NCBI GenBank assembly: GCA_017303475.1
Contig: JAFLBO010000003.1
Span: 186,001 to 250,000, forward strand
Direction: 5' to 3'
From: Chitinophagales bacterium
Lineage (GTDB): Bacteria; Bacteroidota; Bacteroidia; Chitinophagales; Saprospiraceae
DNA length: 64,000 nucleotides
Below, in pieces: positions 1-10,300 of this stretch; within the stretch, counting starts at the first letter, position 1; each line of letters begins with the position of its first letter. The translations under genes were made by a program, and so were the position numbers. The notes beneath the pieces were generated by a model. That model had not been told where the DNA came from. It did not search any database and saw only the letters and a list, made by a program, of their open reading frames with translations.

Positions 1-12
1 AGGTAGAGCACC

Positions 13-39
13 TTTGTACCTCATCTTTGAGTAGTTTTA
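13..39 (+). promoter_or_regulatory. Possible promoter of WD40-caspase gene 1
   Basis: TTTG at 13-16 and TAGTTTTA at 32-39 resemble the Bacteroidota -33 (TTTG) and -7 (TAnnTTTG) boxes. The -7 box has one mismatch and the spacer of 15 is short. The first gene starts at 67, which would give a short leader. Weak, and based on pattern only. Confidence 0.3.
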
Positions 40-66
40 CCTCGATTTCAATCTTCGTTGCTGCTT

Positions 67-3000
67 ATGTGGAAAACAATCTTATTTTCAGGCGCCTTTC
101 TTCTTTCCGTATGGAAAACAGCTGCCCAAAAGCCTGTGCTGGTAATTCCTACCGGGCATAGTTCGGGGATACATTCCTATTCCTGCACTTCTGATGGAAA
201 GTTTTTTCTGACCGCCGGCGGTGATAACCTGGTTAAAATCTGGAATAATAAGGGACAGGAACTGCACACATTTAAGTCTGAAGATGCAGAATACAGGCAA
301 GTCCAAATCTCTCCGAATGGGACTCAAATTCTGGCAGCTTATTGTCAAGAGAACAATAATGCCTGGATTCTTGACGCCTTCACGGGAGAAAAAATTTTTA
401 CCCTGGAAGGCCTGGAAGATCCCTTGCAGTTGGCCATTTATTCCCCTGATGGCAATATAGCAGCAACTGCGGATCAGGCAGGCATTATTGCGCTTTGGAA
501 TAAGAAAAATGGAAAGTTAATGCGCAGGTGGAAAGGCCACGACACTACCATAACATCCCTGACCTTCTCACCGGATGGGAAACAGTTAGCAAGCTATTCC
601 CTTAATGGATCTTCCCATATATGGAACACTAAGAATGGAGTGAAAAACACTTTGGTTTCCCAGGCATTGTCAAAGGATAGTTTGAGGGTATTGGCTTTTT
701 CTCCTGACCGTAAAACAATGTTTGTAAACTCACCCCAATCCGCTCTTTCTATCTCTCTTTGGTCAGTAGAGACGCGGCATACGATGGCCACTACGGCAGG
801 ATTTAACGGTGTTTTTTCACCGGATGGCCAATATATGTGTGTATTCAAGTTTGACGGAGCGGCTATCCTTCCTGCCAATGACCTGAACGGCACTCCGCTA
901 CAAATGCTTGTTGCACCCATGATGCCAATGGATGTGGCCATCCCGTTTTACGACCAAAAAGGCTTTTTCCTGCCCGATGGAAAAAGTATTCTGCTGATCA
1001 ACTTTAATTATCGGCCCACGATCTATGATTTCCGAACGAGTGAAGCGCTTTGGGATATGAAAGGTTATGCCCAGCCGGTGCAAAGTGTATCGTTTTCGCC
1101 TGATGGTAAAACCTGTCTGGTGGGAAGCAAACACGACATCGTAGCATGGGATCTGGAGACCGGTCAAAACGCCAGGCGATTGAAGGGTCATGCAGGCGAT
1201 GTGCGCCAGGCCAGGTACACATCTGATGGCCAACGTATCATATCTGTGGGAAACGATTATGGAGGGCTTGCATGGGATGCCCAAAGCGGTGAACAGCTTT
1301 TTAACACAACCGGTATCGGAGTTTTTCCATTACAATCCTATGCAGGTATTTTGGCCATTTCCCCGGATGGCCAATACTTTGCCAAAGGTCATAGTCCAAC
1401 CTGGGAAACAGAAACCCCACCGATCAGCCTTTGGCATGTAAAAGATGGAAGTCTGCGTGGAATGGTTGGAGTTGCCGGGGATAGCTTGTTAACATCCATT
1501 TACGACCTGGCTTTTTCCCCAGACGGGAAGTGGCTTTCGGTGCTGGATAGGGAAGGCGTTCATATGTGGGATATCGCAGCGGAGAAGTGGGCCTGGCGGA
1601 ATAAACCGGGTTTTTCGGGCTTCAGATCAGTGGCTTTTTCCCCGGATAGCGCTCAATTGGTTACTGGCACTGAAGCGGGATTTTATCAGTACTGGAATGC
1701 ACAAACAGGGAAGTTGACAGGAGAAAGAAGAACTTATGCTGAAACAGAAGAAATCACTTATGGGGATGATCTCTGGTTAGCCAGCCAAGTCTATAGCGGC
1801 GCTTCCGATCTTGTTTTCAGTAAAGATGGAAAATGGTTGGCGGCGCCGGGGCCAGGCAAGACCATTCAGGTTTGGGATGCCGTCCGTTGGACCTTGGTGA
1901 ATACACTTTCCGGGCACGACAATGCCATCACCTGCCTCGACTTTTCACCTGATGGCCGTTGGATTATTTCCGGTTCAGCAGACAATACTACCCGGATTTG
2001 GGATCTGAAAAAAGGGGCTGAAGTGGCAAAAATCATCCATTTATCGGGGGATAATTGGGTAGTCACCACTCCTTCCGGTCTTTTTGATGCCTCTGAAGGC
2101 GCCAGGAAGATGATGTATTATGTGGTGGACTACAACAAAGAAAAAGTGGTGATTGCTTTGGAGCAACAACAAGGACGCTACTGGCAGCCCGGTCTTTTAG
2201 GCGCTATCCTTGAGCAGTCGCCGTTTCCTGTGCGGAATGTGGGCACATTTGACAATCTTCCATTATTCCCTTCCATTGAAGAAAGCACACAAATCGAGTC
2301 TGACCAACTGCACATTCGCCTGCGCGAACGAAATGGCGGTATTGGAAAACTAAACCTGATCATTAATGGTATTACAAGGGCGGAAGATCTCAATCCGGAG
2401 GACAAAAAAGACCTAAGTGTTGATCTAAAGCGTTTTTACCGGTTTTTCCGAACGGATACCCTGAATACCATCGAACTGGAGGTATATGATGCCCAGAACT
2501 TCCTCAAAAGTGGGACTTACACGTTATTTTATCAGGTTTCGGTGCTAAAGCGTGGAGAAGGCCAGGAGGAAGCACCCATCTCAAACGATTGCCAGAGTCC
2601 TCGGCATTTATACCTGATCGTAGTAGGCACCTCTGTTTACCCGCCACCTTTAAAATCCCTTCCTGCTGCTAATGAGGATGCCATTGAAATGGCCAGGGTG
2701 TTGAAAGAAGCGGGCAAACAATTGTATGATGATAGGGTACACCTCAAATTATTGGCCACCAAGGGTGGGGAATCTCCTGGCAAAGCCAATATTGCCGCGG
2801 CTTTTGAGGCCTTTAAGACCACCAGTGTCTGTGATGTATTGGTGGTCTTTTTTGCCGGACATGGCACCAATTGGGCTATAAACGGAGATAAATCCAATTT
2901 TTACTACCTCACCCAGGACATTGCATCCGAAAACCTGAATGACGAAGGTATTCGGAAAGCCTATGCCATATCAGATCAGGAACTGCAAGACTGGATGCGG

Positions 3001-3759
3001 GAAATCCCTGCCGAAAACAAACTATTGATTCTGGATGCCTGCAATTCCGGGCAGGCGGCTATCAATATGGGCGGGGTCTTAGCCCGTAATATGGATCCCG
3101 ACAAAATTGTAGCTTTTAACATCATGAGTGGTAATTCAGGCAGTTATGTTATTTCTGGTAGTTCAGAAAGCGGTCTGAGTTATGAATCGGAGGTGTTTGG
3201 GCATGGATTACTCACCTATAGCTTGCTGGAAGGTATCAACGGTTCGGCGCTGGATGGCAGTAAAGTAGATGCGCTGCCACTGTTGCTTAAATCTTACAAG
3301 CGGGTAGGAGAGTTAGCAAAAAACATGGGCAAGGAACAAAGACCTATCATTGCCAAGCCGCGCGGGAATGCCAGCTTTTTTGTGGGCCGGAATGACGGAA
3401 GTATTCTGATTGACTTGCCAGAGGAGAAACCAACGGTGATCCGTAGCTTACTTTTTGAACAGGGAACCTTCAGTGACCAGCTTAGTTTAACCAAATCGGT
3501 GAATGCCGCCTTCCGGAGCAAGGAAATAAGAGGCAAACAAGCGCCCTGGTTCTACTCCGATATTCCGGAACATCCGCAAGGGTTTACGGTGCGGGGCGCT
3601 TACACGATTCAGCCAGATAAAACAGTGAGTGTCCAGTGCAGCGTGTTGAAAGGAGAAATGACCGTTGGGGAGCTGTTTACCGTGACTGGCCCGAATGATG
3701 CCAAAGCTTTGTCGGAGCTGATTGTTAAGGCGGCCAGCCCATTGATCAGATTGAAGTGA
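67..3759 (+). CDS. Exported WD40-repeat/caspase-like (C14) protein 1, subfamily A
   Basis: The protein has about 1230 residues. A signal peptide ending near AAQ is followed by a long degenerate WD40 section (about residues 30-660), the linker motif TTPSGLFDAS (about 665), an Ig-like segment containing RNGGIGKL, and a caspase-like domain from about 846. The catalytic His lies in AGHG (residue 932) and the catalytic Cys in DACNSG (residue 992). The last 100 residues form a separate domain shared with its paralogues. ATG at 67 is chosen because it directly opens the signal peptide; an in-frame TTG lies at 58. Family knowledge: C14-type bacterial caspases are cysteine peptidases, often fused to WD40 or TPR modules. 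Inference: a periplasmic or surface receptor-protease. It is first in a run of three same-strand paralogues with 30-50 bp gaps. The caspase half is closest to the gene at 7381, not to the adjacent gene at 3790. The substrate is unknown. Confidence 0.9.
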   Translation: MWKTILFSGAFLLSVWKTAAQKPVLVIPTGHSSGIHSYSCTSDGKFFLTAGGDNLVKIWNNKGQELHTFKSEDAEYRQVQISPNGTQILAAYCQENNNAWILDAFTGEKIFTLEGLEDPLQLAIYSPDGNIAATADQAGIIALWNKKNGKLMRRWKGHDTTITSLTFSPDGKQLASYSLNGSSHIWNTKNGVKNTLVSQALSKDSLRVLAFSPDRKTMFVNSPQSALSISLWSVETRHTMATTAGFNGVFSPDGQYMCVFKFDGAAILPANDLNGTPLQMLVAPMMPMDVAIPFYDQKGFFLPDGKSILLINFNYRPTIYDFRTSEALWDMKGYAQPVQSVSFSPDGKTCLVGSKHDIVAWDLETGQNARRLKGHAGDVRQARYTSDGQRIISVGNDYGGLAWDAQSGEQLFNTTGIGVFPLQSYAGILAISPDGQYFAKGHSPTWETETPPISLWHVKDGSLRGMVGVAGDSLLTSIYDLAFSPDGKWLSVLDREGVHMWDIAAEKWAWRNKPGFSGFRSVAFSPDSAQLVTGTEAGFYQYWNAQTGKLTGERRTYAETEEITYGDDLWLASQVYSGASDLVFSKDGKWLAAPGPGKTIQVWDAVRWTLVNTLSGHDNAITCLDFSPDGRWIISGSADNTTRIWDLKKGAEVAKIIHLSGDNWVVTTPSGLFDASEGARKMMYYVVDYNKEKVVIALEQQQGRYWQPGLLGAILEQSPFPVRNVGTFDNLPLFPSIEESTQIESDQLHIRLRERNGGIGKLNLIINGITRAEDLNPEDKKDLSVDLKRFYRFFRTDTLNTIELEVYDAQNFLKSGTYTLFYQVSVLKRGEGQEEAPISNDCQSPRHLYLIVVGTSVYPPPLKSLPAANEDAIEMARVLKEAGKQLYDDRVHLKLLATKGGESPGKANIAAAFEAFKTTSVCDVLVVFFAGHGTNWAINGDKSNFYYLTQDIASENLNDEGIRKAYAISDQELQDWMREIPAENKLLILDACNSGQAAINMGGVLARNMDPDKIVAFNIMSGNSGSYVISGSSESGLSYESEVFGHGLLTYSLLEGINGSALDGSKVDALPLLLKSYKRVGELAKNMGKEQRPIIAKPRGNASFFVGRNDGSILIDLPEEKPTVIRSLLFEQGTFSDQLSLTKSVNAAFRSKEIRGKQAPWFYSDIPEHPQGFTVRGAYTIQPDKTVSVQCSVLKGEMTVGELFTVTGPNDAKALSELIVKAASPLIRLK

Positions 3760-3789
3760 AATTATTGAACTGTCCTTCACCTCAAAAAT

Positions 3790-6700
3790 ATGTGCATGAT
3801 GAAACCTTGGATCGTTTATTGGATTTTTTTGATCCCCTGCTTCCTGGAGGCACAAACACCTAAACTGGTTGTGCCAGTAGGTCATACCAAATCGGTGAAT
3901 GCTGTTGCGTTTTCCCTGAACGGACAATATATATTGACCGGAAGCGACGATCGAAAGGCCAAACTTTGGGATTTGTCTGGCAGGGAATTGCAAGTTTTTT
4001 CCGGGCATACGGACTACATCACCGCTGTCGCCTTTTCCCCTGATGGGCAGCGCATTCTGACCGGAAGTTTGGATCAAACGGCCAAATTGTGGGATCTTTC
4101 AGGAAAAGTGCTGCACTCATTCACCGGTCACTCCGACGCTGTCAATGCGGTAGCGTTTTCTTCGGATGGTCAACAGGTACTTACGGGGAGCTCGGACCAG
4201 ACTGCCAAACTGTGGGACCTTTCAGGTAAAGTATTGCAGACCTTTGCAGGCCATGAGGATATTGTCTGGTCTGTTGCTTTTTCTCCCGACAGGCAACATG
4301 TGCTAACTGGAAGTAAAGACCAAACCGCCCGATTGTGGGACCTGTCCGGTGAAGGCATAACCTCCATCATTGGACACAAAGAGGAGGTCGTTTCTGTAGC
4401 CTTTTCACCTGATGGACAACGAGTGCTGACGGGGAGTTTGGACAAAACCGCTCAACTTTGGGACTTGACCGGAAAGCCCTTGATCATTTTTGCCGGCCAT
4501 AAGTTCGGTGTTACTTCGGTTGCTTTTTCGCCTGATGGACAACAGGTGCTTTCTGGAAGTTTGGATAAAACCGCTAAACGCTGGGATTTGTCTGGAAAGG
4601 AATTAACAACATTCTCCGGGCACAGTGCGAATATCAACGCTATTGTCTTTTCCCCTGACGGCCAAAAAGTGCTGACCGGATGTTTGGATAACACAGCTAA
4701 ACTGTGGGATTTGTCGGGCCGGGAACTGCAGTCTTATATTGGTCATTCTTCTTCCATAAGTTCGGTGGCCTTTTCACCGGAGGGGCGGCGGGTGTTGGTT
4801 GGGAGTGCCGATAAAACAGCCAAATTGTGGAACTTGACCGGCGAAGATTTGAAGGCTTTCCTTGGACATACGGCCAAGGTCTATGCGGTGGCTTTTTCAC
4901 CAGACGGTCAATACGTATTGACCTCCAGTGAGGATCAAACTGCCAAACTCTGGGATTTGTCGGGTCGGGAATTACAATCTTTTGGCGGCCATTCATCAGA
5001 TGTCTTGTCAGTGGCCTTTTCACCGGATGGCCAGCGCATATTGATTGGAAATGCAGACAATACGGCAACTCTGTATACTTTAACCGGTAAAACATTGCGT
5101 TCTTTCGCCGGGCATCAGGGCCCTGTCATGTCCGTTTCCATTTCACCGGATGGTCAACGGGTGCTCACAGGAAGTTACGATAACACAGCCAAATTATGGG
5201 ACTTGTCGGGCCGGGTATTACAAACGTTTGAAGGACACATGGATGCCCTATGGACCGTTGCCTTTTCACCCGACGGAAAGCAGGTGCTGACGGGTAGTTC
5301 TGATCATACGGCCAAATTGTGGGACTTGTCAGGCAAAATAATAAAGACTTTTGCAGGGCACACAGATGCTGTCTCGGCAGTAGCCTTTTCACCAGATGGT
5401 CAGCATATACTAACAGGAAGCTGGGATCATTCGGCTATGCTATGGGACTTGAAGGGCAATGTGTTGACAAGCCTTTTCGGGCATGAGGATGGAATCAGTT
5501 CAGTGGCTTTTTCGCCTGATGGACAGACGATTATTACAGGTAGCCTGGATAACATGGTAAAACTTTGGGATTTGGATAAAGGCCGAGAACTGGCTACTCT
5601 GATCGCTATTGACGCTGCTGACTGGGTCCTTACCACGCCTTCCGGACTTTTTGATGCTTCCCCTGGCGCCATGATACGCTTGCATTACATGATGGGACTT
5701 GATGTGGTGGAACTCGAACAAATCAAGGAGCGATATTATGAGCCCGGGTTAATCACAAAGGTTTTGAATAATTCCAGCGGTGACTTGCGGGATGTGCAAC
5801 AGTTCAAAGATTTGCAGCTATATCCTTTAGTGGAGGCTTCCATCAATCAGAACAGGCTGAACATTCAACTCGTTAAGCGTAACGGTGGGCTTGGTAAGCT
5901 CAGTTTCTTCGTTAATGGCAAGGAAGTGGCCGAGGATATCAATTCAGGGCGCAAAGAAAGCCTGAGTCTCGACCTGAAAGAATTTGCCAAATATTACCGC
6001 ACGGATACATTGAATACCCTCAGTTTGCGGGCCTACAACGCCGATGGTTGGCTGAAAAGTCAGGCATTGTCCTTTCCTTATACTTATATAGCTGCCAGGG
6101 GAAGTGGTCAGGGGGCAGGAGTTACGCTAGGTAATAGCAAGCCCCGCCTTTTCGCCATCATTGTAGGTACGGCCGATTACAGCGGCGAGAAACTCGATTT
6201 GAAATATGCCGACCAGGACGCCGGCTCCATAGCCGCAGCGCTGAATGCTGCCGGCCAGCAATTGTTTGGCAGTGATGTTCAGCTCAAATTATTATCTACC
6301 AAAAGCAATGTGTCGGCCGAGGTTGCGGGAAGTGTACAAAGCGAAATTTCAAACAAGGCGAACATCAAGGCCGCTTTTGATGCGTTTGCTCAACAAGCCC
6401 AGCCCACCGACGTACTGGTGCTATATTTTTCGGGTCATGGTATTACTTACGGCGAAGTGGAAAAAGCGCAGTTTTTCTACCTGACCAAAGACATCGGCTC
6501 AGAGGACCTCAGCGACCCCGAGATCCGCAACAAATTCACCATTTCTTCCAACGAACTGACCGACTGGATCAAAAGCATAGCCGCCCAAAAACAGGTATTG
6601 ATACTCGATGCCTGCAATTCCGGAAAGATAGTAGAAACCCTTTCTACCATAGGCCAAAAAGACCTGAACCCCTCACAGGTGCGCGCGCTCGACCGTATGA

Positions 6701-7329
6701 AAGACCGCACAGGCATGTTCATCCTTACGGGCAGTGCAGCCAATATGGTCAGTTATGAGGCCAGCCAATTTGGGCAGGGGCTATTGACCTACAGTCTGTT
6801 GCAGGGCATGAGCGGCCTGGCGCTTACCGATGACAAACGTGTGGACGTCATGACCTTGTTCCAGTATTCCCGCGACAAAGTACCGGAACTGGCCAAGAGC
6901 ATCAACGGCGTTCAAATTCCCACCCTGGCCTTTCCGGTAGGGGGCGGAAGTTTTGACATTGGTATCGTGAACGAAAAGGTCAAAATACCGCTTTCACAGG
7001 CTAAACCGGTGTTTATCCGGAATAACTTTCAGGACGAGGATGCTTTCGAGGATGTTCTGGGTCTGACTGATGCACTGGAGCAATATTTCCGGCAGCAAAC
7101 AGCCAAAGGAGTGCAAAGCAAGCTGATATATGTGGACGTGAAGGAATACGAAAATGCCTTTTCCATGAAAGGTCGCTACAAGGTAACAGGCAATGAGGTG
7201 GCGGTTCGGGTACGCTTGTACAAAGGCAAATCGCCCTTGGGAGATGAGCTAAATGTCAATGGTAAAAAGGACGATATGCCGGGTTTAGTTAAGCAGATTT
7301 TGCAAACAGTGATGCCTTTGGCGAAGTAG
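3790..7329 (+). CDS. Exported WD40-repeat/caspase-like (C14) protein 2, subfamily B, with 14 regular blades
   Basis: The protein has 1179 residues. A signal peptide ends at LEAQ, then fourteen very regular 41-residue WD40 repeats start at GH31 and run to about residue 605, enough for two seven-bladed propellers. The linker TTPSGLFDAS (about 613), an Ig-like segment and a caspase-like domain (about 786-1040) follow, with His883 in SGHG and Cys942 in DACNSG. A C-terminal domain (about 1080-1179) ends the protein. The repeats keep the scaffold (VAFSPDGQ, TAKLWDLSG) but differ at the residues that face the top of a propeller. ATG codons also occur at 3796 and 3799. It lies 30 bp after gene 1, so the two are probably co-transcribed. 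The caspase half is of type B (KDLNPSQV and DRTGMFILTGS after the catalytic Cys), unlike its immediate neighbours. The ligand and substrate are unknown. Confidence 0.92.
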   Translation: MCMMKPWIVYWIFLIPCFLEAQTPKLVVPVGHTKSVNAVAFSLNGQYILTGSDDRKAKLWDLSGRELQVFSGHTDYITAVAFSPDGQRILTGSLDQTAKLWDLSGKVLHSFTGHSDAVNAVAFSSDGQQVLTGSSDQTAKLWDLSGKVLQTFAGHEDIVWSVAFSPDRQHVLTGSKDQTARLWDLSGEGITSIIGHKEEVVSVAFSPDGQRVLTGSLDKTAQLWDLTGKPLIIFAGHKFGVTSVAFSPDGQQVLSGSLDKTAKRWDLSGKELTTFSGHSANINAIVFSPDGQKVLTGCLDNTAKLWDLSGRELQSYIGHSSSISSVAFSPEGRRVLVGSADKTAKLWNLTGEDLKAFLGHTAKVYAVAFSPDGQYVLTSSEDQTAKLWDLSGRELQSFGGHSSDVLSVAFSPDGQRILIGNADNTATLYTLTGKTLRSFAGHQGPVMSVSISPDGQRVLTGSYDNTAKLWDLSGRVLQTFEGHMDALWTVAFSPDGKQVLTGSSDHTAKLWDLSGKIIKTFAGHTDAVSAVAFSPDGQHILTGSWDHSAMLWDLKGNVLTSLFGHEDGISSVAFSPDGQTIITGSLDNMVKLWDLDKGRELATLIAIDAADWVLTTPSGLFDASPGAMIRLHYMMGLDVVELEQIKERYYEPGLITKVLNNSSGDLRDVQQFKDLQLYPLVEASINQNRLNIQLVKRNGGLGKLSFFVNGKEVAEDINSGRKESLSLDLKEFAKYYRTDTLNTLSLRAYNADGWLKSQALSFPYTYIAARGSGQGAGVTLGNSKPRLFAIIVGTADYSGEKLDLKYADQDAGSIAAALNAAGQQLFGSDVQLKLLSTKSNVSAEVAGSVQSEISNKANIKAAFDAFAQQAQPTDVLVLYFSGHGITYGEVEKAQFFYLTKDIGSEDLSDPEIRNKFTISSNELTDWIKSIAAQKQVLILDACNSGKIVETLSTIGQKDLNPSQVRALDRMKDRTGMFILTGSAANMVSYEASQFGQGLLTYSLLQGMSGLALTDDKRVDVMTLFQYSRDKVPELAKSINGVQIPTLAFPVGGGSFDIGIVNEKVKIPLSQAKPVFIRNNFQDEDAFEDVLGLTDALEQYFRQQTAKGVQSKLIYVDVKEYENAFSMKGRYKVTGNEVAVRVRLYKGKSPLGDELNVNGKKDDMPGLVKQILQTVMPLAK
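3880..5603 (+). repeat. Fourteen tandem WD40 units of 41 codons (123 bp)
   Basis: Fourteen consecutive units begin with GH and contain VAFSPDG and KLWDLSG. Thirteen are exactly 41 codons and the last has one extra. The amino-acid scaffold is nearly constant while codons differ between units (for example several codings of SPDGQ). This indicates old repeats held by purifying selection rather than a fresh duplication. Fourteen fits two complete seven-bladed propellers. Confidence 0.9.
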
Positions 7330-7380
7330 TTCCAGGCAAAAAGCCAAGCCTTACGGTTTCATCTCCCAAAAAATATACAC

Positions 7381-10300
7381 ATGTGTAAAATTGTATTCTT
7401 CCTGCTGTGTCCGTTAATTTTACTGGCCCAAACCCCTAAACTAGTAGTTCCCATAGGGCACACCCTGGGTATAAATGCCGTTGCATTCTCACCCAGCGGC
7501 CGGGTAGTGCTCACAGGAAGCAGCGATAAAACTGCCAAATTGTGGGATATGAAGGGCCGGGAACTTCAATCATTTAGCGGTCATACTGCTGCCATCCATG
7601 TAGTAGCCTTTTCACCGGATGGAAGCCAGGTTTTGACGGGCAGCGCCGACAGCACAGCCAGACTTTGGGATCTGTCAGGAAAATGTTTGCTTACTTTTCA
7701 AGGTTGCATGGGCGGTATTACAGCAGTATTATTCACTCCGGATGGACAAAATATGCTTACGGGTAGCGAAGACGGACTGATCAGGAAATGGGATTTGTCC
7801 GGCCGTTTGTTGCAAACTTTTATGGGGTTAGGAGACCCTGTTACGTCTGTTTCAATAAGCAAGGACGGTAAAATGCTGGTTGGTGCGGCCAGAAACAAGG
7901 CCATATTGTTGAACCTCACTGGTTCACTAATTGGAACAATTACGGATCCCAATGCCACAATAACCTCGGTTGCTTTTTCCTTAGATGATACACAGATATT
8001 GACAGGAAATATAATCGGGAATGTGAGATTATGGGACTTGGCCGGCAACCTAATCAGGCTCTTTGAAACACGCAAACGACGCCCTATCTATGCTGTTGTA
8101 TGTTCTCCGGATGGTAAAAAGGTGGTAACAACCCATACAGAAGGAAGAGTGACTGTATGGGACATGAACGGCACAGAATTATTGGTCTTCAAAGATCACG
8201 ACTTCTCCTTCCCGGTCCTTTCAGCTGCATTTTCCACGGATGGTCAGAAAATACTGACTGGCAGCGGAAGTGGAGAGGCCATGTTGTGGCAAATGGATGG
8301 AAGCAGCCTGCAATCCTTCCGTGGACACACTTCCTGGGATCTTTCCCTTGCTTTTTCCCCATCCGGAAAACAATTACTGATTGGGCGGGATGATGGTTCA
8401 TTGCGTCTTTGGGATTTATTGGGCAGGGAAACAAAGTCCTTCGGCAACCGGGAATTTTCCATGCTCTCCGTAGCCTTTTCTTCGGATGGAAAACAGATGG
8501 CAGCCGGCGATGTGGCAGGTGGAATCTGGGTTTGGCCTGATCAGGAGGATAATCCAGTGTTGTTTGATAACGGTTCATCTATTTGGTCTTTAGCCTTTTC
8601 ACCAGACGGGGACCATATCCTAACCGGAACAGGAAATGAGGAAGAGCCATCCAAATTATGGAACAAAGACGGCCAATTATTTAAAACCTTAAACGATCAT
8701 ACTTCCGAAGTACATACTGTGGCTTATTCACCGGATGGAAAATTTGTACTTACCGGTGGGCTGGACAGCACTGTGTGTTTGTTTGCTGCTACAGGCAAGT
8801 TGGTCAAGCGTCTGGGTGGCTATTCCGCCAGGATAGCATCTGTGGCCTTTTCACCGGATGGAACGCAAATACTGACGGGTTGCGCAGACTCCACAGTGAA
8901 ACGAATGGACCTCAGCGGTAAAATTCTGCATACTTTTAAAGGTCAGCCATCTGCCATATTTTCTCCAGACGGGAAACAAATCCTGACCCATGATCAAAGT
9001 ACTGATTGGCCCATTTTGTGGGATCTAAGTGGCAATCCGGTAAAATCCTTTAAGGGGCACAACGATGGTATACTGGCAGCTGCGTTTTCACCCAACGGGA
9101 AATTTTTGGCAACCAGCAGTTTGGATAAAACTACCAAAATCTGGAATGTCCACACGGGTCTGGAACTGGCTACTTTAATTGCTTTAGATTCTACAGATTG
9201 GGTTGTAACCACCCCTTCCGGATTATTTGATGCTTCAGATGGCGCCCGGAATCTCATGCATTATGTGGCAGATTTGCGTCAGGAACAAATCGTTGTAGGT
9301 CTGGAACAAATACAGGAGCGTTACTGGCAGCCCGGGCTTTTAGGAGCTGTTCTAGGAAATACGCCTTATCCCGTGCGTGATGTTGGCGTTTTTGACGACC
9401 TCCGGTTGTTTCCCGCATTCGACGACAGTACCCGAATTGAATCGGGTCGTTTGTACGTAAAACTCCGGGAACGCAATGGTGGCTTGGGAAAGTTAAGCCT
9501 GATGATCAATGGTATTACCAGGGCAGAAGACTTAAATCCTGAACGGAAAAAGGACTTTTCCATTGATTTAAGTCGTTTCTCACGGTTTTTTCGTGTGGAT
9601 ACCGTGAATACACTGGACCTGGAGTTGTACGAATCCGGGAATCAGTTGAAAAGTGAACCTTTTACCTTGCCTTATCAGGTATCTGTTCAAAAACGAGGTG
9701 AAGGCGAATCGGAAAAAAATCTGGTGAACGACTGCCAATTGCCACGCCATTTATACCTGATCGTGGTAGGTACTTCCCTTTACCCACCTGGCATGGATTC
9801 TCTGCCTTCTGCCAATGAAGATGCACTGGAAATGGCCCGGGTGTTGCAGGCAGCCGGCAAGCAATTATACGATGATCGCGTACACATAAAACTGCTGGCC
9901 ACCAGGGGCGGTGATGTGCCCAGCAAAGCCAATATAGCAGCGGCTTTCGATGCTTTAAAAACTACCAGTGCCTGCGATGTATTGGTGGTGTTTTTTGCCG
10001 GCCACGGCGCAAACTGGGGCAAAGACGGAGATAAATCCAATTTTTACTACCTCACCCAGGACATCACGTTTGGCAAATTAAACGATGATGGCATCCGAAA
10101 AGCCTATGCCGTTTCTGATCAGGAATTGAAAGACTGGATGCGGGAAATTCCGGCTGAAAATAAATTGCTGATCCTCGATGCCTGCAATTCCGGTCAGGCC
10201 GCCATCAATATGGGAGGTATCATTGCCCGCAACATGGATCCGGATAAAATACTGGCTTTCAACCTGATGAGTGGTAATACAGGCAGCTATGTCATTTCCG

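Noticed and set aside
3487..4077. 196-codon open frame on the minus strand across the end of caspase gene 1 and start of gene 2
   Set aside because: It spans two convincing plus-strand genes and their gap, has no recognisable domain, and its low-complexity composition mirrors the WD40 repeats on the other strand.
3880..5603. CRISPR-like regular spacing
   Set aside because: The 123-bp units are in-frame protein repeats with no spacer sequence.
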